NCBI GenBank assembly: GCA_000442125.1
Contig: KE546980.1
Coordinates: 1,364,001-1,428,000 of the forward strand
Origin: Opeltia flavorubescens
Lineage: Eukaryota; Ascomycota; Lecanoromycetes; Teloschistales; Teloschistaceae
Reading direction: 5' to 3'
Length of the DNA stretch: 64,000 bases
A model generated the notes under the pieces. That model saw only the letters and a program-made list of their open reading frames with translations. It ran no database searches and had not been told where the DNA came from. Made by a program: the position numbers and the translations under genes. Positions 24,262 to 35,820 of this stretch are shown one piece after another; position 1 is the stretch's first letter; each line of letters starts with the position of its first letter.

Positions 24262-25089
24262 TCAGTTCGCACCGTTACTACTCAAATCTACCACAGCTCC
24301 TTTATCATTCCTATACCGCAAATACGTACCATTCACATCTTCTCTCTCCATCAGATCAAACCTCGTCCCATTAATCTTAACCCAATCTACCCACCTTCCT
24401 ATCTCAGACTCCTTCGCCACAAACTTCCCACCCCGAAACAGACTCCTGTTCTTCGATATCTGCGGTCCGGGGAACGTCATATTCGATTTCCCCTTCGCGT
24501 CTCGTCGCTTTGGCAGGATTTTGCCGCCGCCGCCGCCACCACCACCACCACCACTATTTGCATACCCTCCAGCACCAGCAAACCACTTCCCACCTCCCCA
24601 TACGAAACCTTTCAATCCCTCAACTCCGAGCCATACGCTCTCTACCTCATCCGGCGGCAATCTAGGTGGTAAGCGGAGATAACTGGCCCCAGCGACTCGC
24701 GCACTAGGTACCCCGTCGACGAAAGGATTTGCATTACTCCAATGATAGGTCCAGCTCCCTCCTCCACCCATGTGGCTATGAAACGGCAATCCTGAACATC
24801 CACGTGCAGTCCTTTGCCGCTCCTGGGTAAGCTGGCGTGCTTGCCACAGGAACGCGATGTCAAGGTCTGAGAGGAAAGAGAAGGTTGTGAAACCGGGGTC
24901 TATGATTAGGCCTGGGGGTTTTAGGCAGCATTCTCCCGGTTGGAGGTTTGTGCAGCCGGCGAACCAGGCGGATGTGCCACCGAAGTAGTCCTTGTAGTGC
25001 CAGCGAGTGCCGCCTAGGAGGACGTTTACAGCTAGAGTTGGGGTGATGAGGGTGATGGCGAGGAAGATGGAGAGTAGGTTGCTAGCCAT
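24262..25089 (-). CDS. Secreted glycine-rich protein, unknown function
   Basis: Single exon, 275 residues from the ATG at 25089. An upstream ATG at 25149 would add 20 residues without a signal peptide, so the internal one is preferred: MASNLLSIFLAITLITPTLA is a clear signal sequence. The mature N-terminus has four cysteines (FAGC, GECC, ARGC). A run of ten glycines encoded by GGN repeats (plus strand 24522-24552) separates this from a C-terminal basic part with sequons NMT, NRS, NGT and NGT. No family recognised. The + strand of this gene is C-rich on the left and G-rich on the right. Confidence 0.7.
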   Translation of the reverse strand: MASNLLSIFLAITLITPTLAVNVLLGGTRWHYKDYFGGTSAWFAGCTNLQPGECCLKPPGLIIDPGFTTFSFLSDLDIAFLWQARQLTQERQRTARGCSGLPFHSHMGGGGSWTYHWSNANPFVDGVPSARVAGASYLRLPPRLPPDEVESVWLGVEGLKGFVWGGGKWFAGAGGYANSGGGGGGGGGGKILPKRRDAKGKSNMTFPGPQISKNRSLFRGGKFVAKESEIGRWVDWVKINGTRFDLMEREDVNGTYLRYRNDKGAVVDLSSNGAN

Positions 25090-26419
25090 CGTGGGACATG
25101 GTGAAAAATGTTGTTGGTAAGGATGGATGGCATTTATGATGCCCCACAAACAAACTAGGATCTGGGGAAACGTGGGGTATATGTCTTGAAATTACTGTGG
25201 CAGGCTGCGTTATTTTCAATAACCCGCATGTATACATACGCGGATACCGGGTGGTCCCGATTATGCGCCGTCGGGTTTTGGATTGCTTCAGAGACCCTAT
25301 GTTGAGCTCTTTTTCACTGGATAATAAATTGGCGCTTCTAATCAGAATAGTAACATCGAAAACCACCCGACAGATCTTTGCTCGATTTTTATTTGGCGTC
25401 TTCGGAAGCTAATAGGTGAACAGCTTGGAATCTGCAACGCCTTATTCAATTATGATGTTTAAGCTACCTTTATTTCAGACGATGTTTGGATTTTTAGTAT
25501 CGTAGATGTCTCCTGCTCTGGTAAATTTATATAAAGAGATGGGGTGAATCAAAAGTTAGTGAAAACTTCTCTATATCGGTAAACCTAGATAGCTATTGTA
25601 TATGTGATCACTGCATACTGATAAGTATTGATTTTCTTGATATCCCATCCGTCAGTGATGTGCATGTATTCATCGACAGATGCTAGTGTTTCAGGAGTAT
25701 CAGCCTAATGAACAGGGTTGTTGCAAGAGGTCTAACCAAGATGAGACGCTAGAAACTTTATTACGATGATCGTGGCGGTAAGGTAGAGATTGAAGAGATG
25801 TATGATCTTTCCACTGTAATTTTCCAGGTGAGATTTCTCTGGCATCTTCTCCACCTTCTTTGACAAACCATCAAGAATTCACTCCATTCAGCATGCGATA
25901 GAGTTCCCAACGCGTATGGCTACCATTGAGCAGTCGATGGTTTTCTGGATTGTGACGCGGGACAAAGAAATGAATCGTTGGACTTGAACCCTCCTTTGGA
26001 GGACGGACAAAAGGACTTCAGATAAATTTCATTTTATGTATGGCACACAATGGTACTGGGATCGTGGCAGACAAAGAAGAGGAGAGAGAAGTAGGTTTGA
26101 GTAATACCGTTTCTCTCAGGCCATTTCTACACTATTGTTGCTGAACAAATCCTTTGTTGGGATTATGTATCTGTGTCGACTACCCGAAAAGATAACACTT
26201 TTGTTTTTCAGGGAACATTGACATGCAGTACCATGCGCCGATGGATAGGGTATTTAAGGAGGTTTCTCTGTCCTCTCTCTCCTCTCTATTCCCTAACATC
26301 ACATCTCACACACTTACAATTATTCACACCAGCAAATTACCACAATATTCCAGAATCCCGATCAACATTGTATACATACCCGAATTACCCATATCCGTTC
26401 ACAATCTTCATAAACAGCC
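25090..26419. other. Intergenic between divergent genes
   Basis: No gene seen. GGGTATTTAAGG near 26247 followed by a C/T-rich leader is a probable TATA-like promoter for the gene at 26420. Confidence 0.4.
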
Positions 26420-27769
26420 ATGTCTATCCGCGCACCTCCCAATACGCGCCAGCCCAGCCAGAACACATATACCTACTCCTCCGATGATGGCTTCGACACC
26501 CTCTCTGACTTCGATTTCAACCGTTTCAAAGGCCTCGCCATCCATGATGATATGGGCCACGAGGAAGTCAATAACCGCTTCTTAGAGGGAGATATACCAC
26601 CATATCCCCAACCTTGGCAAGCCTCACTGAGATCCCCACCATCGCCATCAGCCTTGAATTGGATTTACGAGTCCGAGTCTGAATTCGGGTCTGATGTTGA
26701 AGGTACCGCAGACGATCACTTTCCACGTGAAGAGGATATGCGATTCTATTCCGGGCGTCGGGAAATGCCGTCATCGTCGCTGCGGGGAGAGGAAGATCTA
26801 GCGCCTTACCCAGCTCGGTGGATGCGAGGGATGCTTTATGATGATGATCTGGATGAGGAGTATGAGGGAGAATCTGTTTATGCAGGGCGCAATGGTAGTC
26901 ATTGGGTTCGTCAAGGACGTTGGACACCACCGATTTATTATGATGGTGCCGCTGATGAGTACGATGAAGAAGTAGAGTACGAGGGTGAGTCCGATTATAC
27001 TCATCGGGCACGTTGGGCGGCTCGCCATCTTGGGAATCGATATACGTTTACACCAAGCGGCGATAGCACCATCGGACCTCGACCTGGGAATCCTGTCCCT
27101 GGTTCAACGCCTATGCACGGTCAAGTACGAAGCTACGGAGGATATCACATGGACGATGACGAAGATATCGTATATCCAAGCTACGGTCGTCCTGCAGGTC
27201 ACCGAGTCTTTCCGATCGACGGTCCACTCCGCCCAGGAATCCAACCATGGGGACCAGGCGGACCGATGGTCGAAGGACCACCTGGACTTGAAGCGGAGAT
27301 TCGGGAGGCGGAGGAGCATACTCGATGGGTTGATAGGCAATTGAGACGTCACGGACGAGGTCGTCCTGCCTTCGATAATCCTCAGCCAGGACCTCGGGTT
27401 GGGAGACGTAATGCAGCAGTGGTCCGTGAAAATCCACCCGCAATCCGGGAGCCAGGAAATGGAATTCAACCAGCATCACCTTCGGCCACTGGATACAACA
27501 TCCATCCAACTCCTCCCACGACGGTAGAAGAAGAAGCTCAACAACAGCAACAACAACTACCACCAACACCTCCTCCGATAAGCTCCCCCTCCTCCCTTCC
27601 TACCCCAAACCGGCGAATGCCGCCTGGAATACCCCACTTCACAGACGAAGAAACCCGTTATTTACACAAAAAGCTTAAAGGGTTTAACGACTTCCTAGAA
27701 TTACAAAGCAGTCAGCTCCGAAGGGAGGTAGCAGAGCGAAGAGCTGCTGCTGCAGCAGCGGCATCTTAG
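26420..27769 (+). CDS. Long intrinsically disordered protein
   Basis: A single 449-codon exon beginning MSIRAPPNTRQPSQNTYTYSS. It is rich in Glu/Asp, Gly, Arg, Pro and Tyr with repeated acidic-tyrosine patches (DEEYEGESVYAGR, DEEVEYEGESDY), a Gln tract and a Pro-rich segment (residues 370-400). Only the last 50 residues look structured: HFTDEETRYLHKKLKGFNDF then a charged helix ending in an Ala run. No signal peptide or membrane helix. I cannot name a function; a scaffold or nucleic-acid-associated role is possible. A TATA-like site and pyrimidine leader precede it. Confidence 0.75.
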   Translation: MSIRAPPNTRQPSQNTYTYSSDDGFDTLSDFDFNRFKGLAIHDDMGHEEVNNRFLEGDIPPYPQPWQASLRSPPSPSALNWIYESESEFGSDVEGTADDHFPREEDMRFYSGRREMPSSSLRGEEDLAPYPARWMRGMLYDDDLDEEYEGESVYAGRNGSHWVRQGRWTPPIYYDGAADEYDEEVEYEGESDYTHRARWAARHLGNRYTFTPSGDSTIGPRPGNPVPGSTPMHGQVRSYGGYHMDDDEDIVYPSYGRPAGHRVFPIDGPLRPGIQPWGPGGPMVEGPPGLEAEIREAEEHTRWVDRQLRRHGRGRPAFDNPQPGPRVGRRNAAVVRENPPAIREPGNGIQPASPSATGYNIHPTPPTTVEEEAQQQQQQLPPTPPPISSPSSLPTPNRRMPPGIPHFTDEETRYLHKKLKGFNDFLELQSSQLRREVAERRAAAAAAAS

Positions 27770-28699
27770 AAGGGGAGAAGAAAAGAAACGGTGAGAATAG
27801 AGGTTGCGGAGCTACGTGAAAATAAGTAAATGAATATTACTTTACTAAAGTAAAGTGAGCACTAGTTTAATATTAATGTAGGTGCTTAATCTAAACTCAT
27901 CGAATTAACAAATCTAGAATACCTGGTAGGCCGATAGAGTTCACCGAGCCTCCCAGTCATTGGCTGTTTATGGTTAGGCCTCGAGCATTTGATTAATGAA
28001 TGGAAGGTCTTGACCTAGATTGATTGGAGTTGATCTGTTTTGGCGATCGGCCACGAGAGAGGGTTCTCATCCTAGAGATTTAGGGGATTTGATAGTGAAT
28101 GAAATAGAGGGTTCAACCTACATTATTAGCCTTCTGCTGCTGTGAAAAATGACTCATGCTATCCGAGAATACATATGTAGAGTAATGGAGGTTGGTCGAT
28201 AATGCATACTACTGATTCGACGAAGGGAATCGTGGACATGGCTTTTGAAATATGTGGCAGGTGAATGGGATTTGTTCTCGTCGTACCTCTTTGCATTCTC
28301 AATTGCTCTGTTGAAGTCTTGTCTGTCGATGGAGCGAGACACGGAAGAAGCGACCGACGGACGAGGCCTGATACATCCGTGACTTCCCGCTTCGTGCTTT
28401 CGGAATAATCCCTGCTGTTTCAGCTATCGATCATTATTTCTGGAATCTACTTGTAAAAGCTAAGTGTCATGGCCAGCGATACTCGATTATGCGTTGAAGG
28501 ATTCGGAATTTGAGGACTAGCTGGTTTGATTACCAGGTTGCTGCCTTCGTTGGTTTCTTGATGACATATCATTCCTAATTGCTGGGATGAGTACGTTATG
28601 AATTTCAGTCTAAATGTCTCACTCAATGATACTATCTGGTCTCGCGATGATATTAGCCCACGTGCTGACATGTCATCAATCCAAGACACCGAACATCGC
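27770..28699. other. Intergenic, 3' ends of two genes
   Basis: No gene seen. ACTTTAC-TAAA-GTAAAGT at 27840-27857 is a perfect 7 bp hairpin about 70 bp after the stop of the preceding gene; its meaning is unknown. Confidence 0.4.
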
Positions 28700-29941
28700 C
28701 TAGTTGTTGACTTGTAGCATTATTTCCGTTATCATACAATGTGGATGCTCCAGTATCCCAGTTTCCTCCGAAGTAAAGAGCGTTGGATTAAACTGTGGCT
28801 TAGGTCCTAGATGAATTTGGTAAAGTTTGTGGTCCATTTCTAAAAGTTTGGATGTGTATCTTTTCCTCCAGGGACCGCTCGGCCCCTCGTCCAAACACAA
28901 CATAAGGTCCTTGAAACCTTCGGGGCCACACATTCCGCAATTGAGTGGTATCCAGAGTCGAAGATTCGACTGTTTTTCAACGCATCTCCAAGTAATGGGA
29001 AAGTGTAGGCCTTGGTTGGTCATGTAGTATGGTGGGCGAGGGTATTTTTTGTTACTATGAACATATCTCGACCAAGCGAAGTAACTTGGGTGGGGTGCTA
29101 ACACGCTTTTCTCCAGGAATAATTCTCCGTTGTCGGCCCAAGCAAAGATGGAGTCGTCATTCGTCTGCCTCATTATCTCCTGCTGCAATCTTCGGAAGGC
29201 TCTCTGACCTTCCCCGTATAGCAACGGCATATTCACGTAGAACAGGCCAAGTAGGCAATAAGCCATATCTTCAACTCGACTTGTCTCTCGCTTTGATGCC
29301 CAGCTCATCTTAGTTGCGACACTCGGCTCCCCTCGACCCTGTGAAACGTGAGCTTGACATTCAGGTGCTCTCGTACAGGGCTGATATTGTGGTAATTTGA
29401 AATAATTAGATCTCTTCAGCCAATGACGATCGATCCCAGTTATGGCCGAGATATCTTCAGCTAGACTCTCTTTGGTCCCAACACACTGCCATGACCGATC
29501 AAAGAATTGAACTTCATCAGGTGCTAGCAGTTCTTGTAAGGTCCAGCCCCTCGTAAACCACGACGACTTGCGGAAAGACTCTAGGTCCAGAGTTCGAGAT
29601 GATGAAGATCCGTTTGACCAAACATCGGCAAGGTAAACATAGCACACCTCGGCATTTCTGTACCATCGATACATCGAGTTAATGGCCTCACTCAATTCTG
29701 CGCTGCTCTTCTTGTCAATGCAGCACGTATCAATCCATACCCAATCAAATTTATCTTTTAACGCTCGCTTGCAGCATCCATCGATCTTGGCATAGCCTTT
29801 TCGTTCCTTCTGAATTCCTTTTTCGAAATCTTGAAAGGTTGCTTCATCGGAGCCCCAGCGATGTGAGAGAATGGCATATGGAGGAATCTCAGAGTCGTAA
29901 AACTCGCGGAACTCAAGGGCTCTAGAATGAAGGAGTCGCAT
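28700..29941 (-). CDS. HET-domain protein (heterokaryon incompatibility type)
   Basis: A single exon encodes 413 residues starting MRLLHSRALEFREFYDSEIPPYAILSHRWG without its last part exceeding the family layout. The HET motifs are visible: YAILSHRWG at residues 22-30, DWVWIDTCCIDK at 65-76 and SSWFTRGWTLQELLAP near 125-140. A DUF8212-type continuation follows (SVATKMSWASKRETSRVEDM, MPLLYGEGQRAFRRLQQEI). HET proteins trigger cell death after non-self recognition during hyphal fusion. Here the protein stops soon after this core, so it is at the short end of the family. Residues 180-205 are a family-atypical insert, but no in-phase intron removes it. Confidence 0.9.
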   Translation of the reverse strand: MRLLHSRALEFREFYDSEIPPYAILSHRWGSDEATFQDFEKGIQKERKGYAKIDGCCKRALKDKFDWVWIDTCCIDKKSSAELSEAINSMYRWYRNAEVCYVYLADVWSNGSSSSRTLDLESFRKSSWFTRGWTLQELLAPDEVQFFDRSWQCVGTKESLAEDISAITGIDRHWLKRSNYFKLPQYQPCTRAPECQAHVSQGRGEPSVATKMSWASKRETSRVEDMAYCLLGLFYVNMPLLYGEGQRAFRRLQQEIMRQTNDDSIFAWADNGELFLEKSVLAPHPSYFAWSRYVHSNKKYPRPPYYMTNQGLHFPITWRCVEKQSNLRLWIPLNCGMCGPEGFKDLMLCLDEGPSGPWRKRYTSKLLEMDHKLYQIHLGPKPQFNPTLFTSEETGILEHPHCMITEIMLQVNN

Positions 29942-31151
29942 AGTGTGAGAATACTCCGTATGATAGATAACTTGGATTGTGAATGGAAGGCTCTTTTGAC
30001 TGTGTCGATGATTTTCGATTGTGAGAGGTGGCGAATTATGATTGACGAAAGTGGACTGAGACGCAAGAGACGCTCGATTAGAGAAAGCGGTATGATCAAG
30101 CAGGACCCAGGATGGAGTGCTCTTTAGCAGGTTGCCCCCTTAGACGTTTGATATCCTCGCTTCGAGGCTCCGTTCGATGGAATACAGTGATGCTCGTCTA
30201 AAGCCCATAGACGTAAACTCATACTCAGTAAAGCCTAACATGAGTCTGCGAGTATGATCCAATAGCTCGAGATCCTGTCAGTCCAGAAGGTTTCTTGTCT
30301 CGCTGCGTTGGTAATGCTATCAGGATGCCTACCGTCTGAGGAGATCTCGACGAGGCTGTGGATTTACCCCCTAGTCAATCTCGTGCATGATGACGTCACA
30401 GCTGAACGAAAGGCATCAGCTCTTGAGGCATCTTAATCTTGCCACCACCACAGTACCCTTATTCCATACCTGATGATACCTGATATACATTGAAAGATTG
30501 CTTCAGTCTCCCATCTCTCGAGTGATTACTAGAAATGAAATTGCATGCACAGCTTGACATCGGGTAGCTCATACCAAGCAATGAACTTGCATGCTGCTCG
30601 CCTCCCCATCCTCCAGCTAGCTCATGTTGAGTTGGCTGAACCGAGGGTCGCTGATAATATTCGTATTCGATAAGTAAAGGATTGCAGCGATCCGGTAGAG
30701 ATGGCGATGGATGATCAAAGCGATGCTGAAATGAATAGATGTCGATGCTGGATTTGGATTAGGCAATTCTGTAATACTACACTACAAGAACGACACAAAC
30801 TTCCTGGCACGATGATCAGTATTCAATCTACCAATTTTGTCGCTCGCCTGACACACGCTCGCCCTCCGAAACATTCGTCGAGGTGGAAGATGATTTATAT
30901 CAGCAGAATACATCCTCTCGCATACAATGTGAAATTAAAAGGAGATATCGAGGTTTGCTGGGAAATTTGACCGAGCAGCATGTCAGCCAGCAATGGAAGA
31001 ATAAGATATGGGTTACTCGTTTGGTCCCGTCGAGAGTCGGCCATTTCAAGCGCCATAGCCAGATACACAACCAAGCCTTTAAAACATCCCGTGCCCAAAC
31101 CTCATAATCACATAATCCCATAATTCATATACCTTTCCTACCGTGCAGTCT
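29942..31151. other. Intergenic, no gene recognised
   Basis: Conflicting short frames only (longest 113 codons). It contains the upstream region of the HET gene and the 3' flank of the sugar porter. Confidence 0.4.
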
Positions 31152-33661
31152 TTACTCATCATGTCCCTTACCCATGTCCTGGAGCTCCTGTTCTACCTGT
31201 AATTTCTCGTCTAACCACCAACGATACAGAGGGGGCAGATTAAGAGCCCGTCGTAGGATATGATGTCTCCAGAACCATGGCAAGACTTCCTTGACCTGAT
31301 ATTTCGCATGCCGCCGCGTCGGCACACCGAAGACATAGTTCATCTCTTCCATGGTCGCGATCTGCTGCTCTGTGCCCGGGACGAAGAGCCATACGAGGAT
31401 GAATGCTAGGGCGTCGAGGCCGCTATGCAGAAAAATGAATGAGCCGGGTGGAGAGGGGGGGCGGGTCAGGAGAGTATTGGGGGAGGGACGTACGCGAAGA
31501 GGCATAGGAGTCGCGTTTGACCGCGGTTGCGAATCAGGGATGGGACGCATAGATCTAGCACGCCGGCTCCTAGCCATACTACGCCTGAGGCCCATGCCAT
31601 GCCGACTTCTGTACAACTTGTTAGTGTTTGTCAAGAAGATTTGACAGATACGGGCGATGCGAAGCGTACCTCTAAGTACTTGCGGGAACACCTCGGAGCT
31701 GTAGAGGAAAGGCACGACTCCTGCTCCGGGGCTGTATGCCTATACACGCTCGAAATTAGTACAAGGCATGTGATGATATTGCTACCTGATATGAAGGATT
31801 TGATGTCTAGTATAGTAGGACCATCGGGAATAAGAAAGTGACTCGGAGAACCTACAATGGTGTATAGTACTAAGAAAGCTTCCACAAGCCTGTGTTTTGG
31901 TGGATCGTGGGCTGAGAAGCTCAGAGCGGTGATGAGAAGGAATGGAAATATCAAAGCCAAGGAAAGCATAAGAAGCCATCTGCGGCCCTTGATATCGATA
32001 TACAAATAGGCAATGAGTGAAGAACTGACTATGTAAGCGCTAGCAATGTATAACAATGAACCATGGCTTACAGGAAGTTAACAATACCGAAGCAGAAGAA
32101 TAGCCATAAGCTTGAAGTGTGTGTTTCCCCCCTACGTTGGCCATATTCCAATGTTGTCGAGGCGAGGAAGGCGAAGACATTAATCCCAGTCATCTGTTGA
32201 GCAAGCATGACCAAAGACGCTGCCAATGTTGCTCTGCGAGCGCGAGGAATCGTAAAGAGCTGCGTTATGCGGCGAGCGTAGCCAAGAGGGCTGATCTCTC
32301 GTTTGTAGATTTTGCGATCGAGGTATGGGATTTGATTCGGGAGATTGATGACATCCTTTGGCGTGCGCATGAAAAGGGTTGTCTCCACTTGCAGCTGTGC
32401 CCATATGAAGATCAGATCTCTTGCTGCCAACAGCGAGTTTTCCCGGAGACGTAATAGATTGCTGTACGCTTTGCAATATCGTTGCTTCTTGATCAGCCAA
32501 CGCGGCGACTCTGACCCAACGAACACAAGAAACAGCAGCGCGATAGCGGGTATGAATGAGCTGAAGAGCTGAAAGCGCCAGCTGTCCGATTTAATGAGAG
32601 AAATGGCGCCCGATGCTGCGATACCTAGGCCGGTACCAGTTTGCCAGGACGTGAGGACTTGACCTTCTCCAGTCAGTTCCTGTTGTATGCATGTAAATTA
32701 GCAGAAGCAACGTACCTCGCAATCGAGCCGGCGAAACTTCAGATTCTGGGGAGAGGTTAGGTGATGTTAATGATGAGTGAAGATTGTTGTGCCCTCACCA
32801 TATACCGGTATGACGGAGGATTTAGCTCCCATTCCAATTCCCAGAATACTTGTTGATCAGCAAGAAGAGTGACGGATGTTAGTGGTGCAATGCTTACAAT
32901 CTGCAGGCAAACAAGCCTTGCCAGCTTCGGGCGAAATATTCCCCAATAGAAGCCGCAGCAGTGAACAGGGCTGCAGCAAATATCGCTCCTCGCCTTCCGA
33001 CGAAGAGTTCAGTGAACGGATCACACAGGAATGCTCCAACAGAGCTGGCAGCAAAGTAGGCGATAGCGTTGGTTGCTGAGAAAATCCAAATGTGACTGGT
33101 CCGGCCCTGATCTGACCCGGAATTTCCAAAGTTTTTCCCAAGGTCGAGGTGAAATTCTTTTGGCCAGGTCTGATTTGCTCCAACAATAGCACCTTGAACC
33201 TAATATCCGTATTGAATTAGCACAACAAGGACCGTGCAAGCTGACATTGCTACAACCGAGTCAACTTTGGGGAAGAGTCCACTAACCCAACCTTGAACAA
33301 CCGCACCAAGGAAACAGATGAGGAGGATGATCTTGAGCTCCCTGCTTTCTGTCCAGATACTCGAGACCTTTTCCTTGTCCAGCGCTGCCTTTTCGACCTT
33401 GCTCAGACGACCGTTGGCCTCCTCCTCTTTTAGGAAGGCCTCTTTATCTCTTGCTAGACGGGCTCCGCGGATCAAGGTATCAAGGTCTACGAAATCAACC
33501 AGACGCGGATTATCGTGATAGAAAGTTTCAATGAGGGCCCTCAGGCGGTCTTCTGGTATGCGTCGCAAAGGATTTTCGACGAAAGCTAAGTCGTTGTCTT
33601 TTAGCAATCGCTCGAAAGGGATTGGATGTTCATTTGACGCTTCATGATGACTGCCGGCCAT
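31152..33661 (-). CDS. MFS sugar porter
   Basis: Nine exons: 33661-33287, 33199-32898, 32848-32799, 32745-32716, 32666-32072, 32024-31856, 31739-31670, 31608-31494 and 31422-31152; all phases close to give 658 residues. It has an unusually long cytosolic N-terminus (about 110 residues) and a 60-residue basic C-terminus. Sugar-porter signatures are present: GRRGAIF after helix 2-3, PVYESEVSPARLR, GSESPRWLIKK, QQMTGINVFAF, DIKGRR and VPFLYSSEVFP. The role is proton-coupled uptake of a sugar or related polyol; the substrate cannot be read from sequence. Two internal exons are only 50 and 30 bp. The acceptor of exon 5 (TGGAG at 32667) is the least certain junction. Confidence 0.9.
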
Positions 33662-34463
33662 TGTCTATCCTCGCCTAGAGACGATTGTGCTGGGTGACGA
33701 CGGAGGTCTTCTGGTAACCGGAGTGTGATTCCAATATTAGAGTAGTGAAAAAGGTTGCGCGGAGCATAAAGGACTTTAAAAATGCACGATCAGGATAGGT
33801 TGATTCAGCCTCGTCCAGGAAATGCGCCTCATCCTGTTGATCTGCTACATGGGACCAATGCGGGTGGCTCCCGTACATCCAATTCACTTAAGCTGAAAGT
33901 AAAACAGGATGAACTCTTTTCAGCCTCATGGGATCTTGAACTGTGTGGTCGTACATAACAACTGTCCCCATTATATACGGTCAGTCATGCCGACGTCACA
34001 TACAATTATAGGGTTTCTTCTGCAGCCAAGGAATACGGTGCACGAAGGAGGAAATGGTTCCGAGTCAGAGATAGCGAGGCTGAGGCATGGACGCAAGACG
34101 GCTGCAGGATTTGTCGCTGTTACTGCCATATGGCAACTTTAAAACGTAGGTGTGTTTGATTCTTCAACGGGTCGTTCTCAAGGTGGAGCTGATTCTTCCA
34201 TGGACAGAATCCGCTGGGGTAACTAGAGCTGACGACAGCGGGATGATGAGGGGGCTGTGGTGGTAGTAACGGTGGGGTGCGGGCTGCGGGGCGAGGGGAC
34301 GAGGATGGATGGCGATTTGATGGGCATCCTGCGTTAGAACCTGAACGGTCGCGCACATTGCTTCGGCTCCAAGATTGCTTTACTCTATGATGTGAGAGCG
34401 AGAAATTCGATATTGTCGTCTGAATCTATTTGTCCGTCGATAGCAGACAACAAATTGCCGAGG
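33662..34463. other. Divergent intergenic region
   Basis: It separates the minus-strand sugar porter from the plus-strand ankyrin gene, so it should carry both promoters. No gene seen. Confidence 0.4.
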
Positions 34464-35820
34464 ATGGACGGTGCTGGTTCGTCACTACGTCATTTGAGCC
34501 TCAAGTAAAACCTAAGGTACTAATTCTCCTCTCAGCGAGCGTCATCACCATCATTTCTGCGACCTGGGACCTTGCTAAAACTGTCAAGGAGCTCGTAGAA
34601 CGTGTTAGGCAACGATATGAGAATGCGAGAGAGCTGGAAGGTCGACTGGAGACTCTCACCACCATACTCAGCGAGGCAAGGGAACTCTACGCACGAGATC
34701 GAAATGGCGGCCAATCCTATCCACGCGAACAGATCCTTCGGCAAGCCGTCAAACAGCTTGTCGAACGTTGCGGCGATGACCTCAAGAAGTTTGAAGAAGA
34801 TTTGAAGAAGCTAGTTGATGAGGGGAACTGGTTGGAGCTTGCTTGGAGACAGCATACGGTCGGCCCTCAGCTCACCCGGATCGAGAACTCCATATCATCA
34901 CATCACCAGCGATTGTCGATGCTTGTGGAGCTTGTTCAAGGGTCAGTCGCCACTCTCTCCTGACTAGAAAGCTTGGTGGAATGAAGGCTAATTGTGATCT
35001 CTCACACAGGGAACAGCTGAACAGAATCGAGGCTATGCAGTCACAGGTTATCGAAATGCTTAGGATACTCACAAACAACACCACCGGAGCTCCACTAGTA
35101 CCATCAAACGACGATCAGGCGGCCGACACCACCGATTCGATGGTTTCTCGAGTCGCGGCCCTGATAGGAGAAGGGCAGACAGACGCCATGGCCAGTGATG
35201 GAGATAGAGAAAGTCAAGGCAACCAAGAACGCAACAACAATGGGATTTCGTTACTGAAAGCTATCGAGGACGGATCTCACGACGATTTCGAATCACTCCT
35301 ACGTGATGGTACTACAAGTTTGAATGAGAAGGACACTAAGGAGAGGACTCCATTGCTACTCGCAGCACACCTGGATAAAGGGGATATGCTCAGTATGCTG
35401 TTAGTTGAGGATACCAACACGAATGATCAAAATTCTACAAGTATCCTGGTTCCATGGGATGAACCCGCTAACGTCACCTCCGCCTCCCACTCCTCCGGTC
35501 ACGGCGGTTATGACGAGGATACAATCACCAATCGTCGTGAGATAGATCTAACAGCTAGGGACAGTGACGGCAGGACAGCTCTTCATTATTGCGCAGAGTT
35601 TGACCTGCGCGATCAAGCAAAGTTTTTGCTGGATCACGACGTCGATGTCAATGCTCATGACAACGGCAATTTCACTCCTCTTTACTTTGCCGTGAGGGAC
35701 CGCAATTTTCGTGCTACAGAGCTGCTGTTGTCGAGAGGAGCATCAACTGACTTTGAATGGCCCGAACCAACATCGGCCGAGATCACAACCCTACTGGAGA
35801 AACATTCCAATAATGGGTAG
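34464..35820 (+). CDS. NLR-like N-terminal domain + ankyrin protein (second copy type)
   Basis: Exons 34464-34476 (13 bp), 34536-34941 and 35010-35820 give 409 residues. The long frame lacks an ATG; the tiny first exon supplies MDGA, joined to ASVITIISATWDLAKTVKEL, a typical start of the fungal helical N-terminal domain. Residues 15-160 are coiled and charged. A flexible linker follows, then ankyrin repeats (RTPLLLAAHLDKGDMLSMLL, RTALHYCAEFDLRDQAKFLL, FTPLYFAVRDRNFRATELLL) to the C-terminus. As in the 13.3 kb gene there is no nucleotide-binding domain. Function in self/non-self or protein-protein signalling is inferred from the architecture. Confidence 0.8.

Noticed and set aside
25965-26000. 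Second tRNA-like T-loop (GGGTTCAAGTCC on the minus strand)
   Set aside because: The T-stem does not pair and the other arms are missing.
27840-27857. Perfect 7 bp hairpin after the disordered-protein gene as a terminator
   Set aside because: Such hairpins do not end RNA polymerase II transcripts; likely chance in AT-rich DNA.
29340-29410. Intron inside the HET gene at the atypical insert
   Set aside because: The only GT donor and AG acceptor here are out of phase, so splicing would break the frame.
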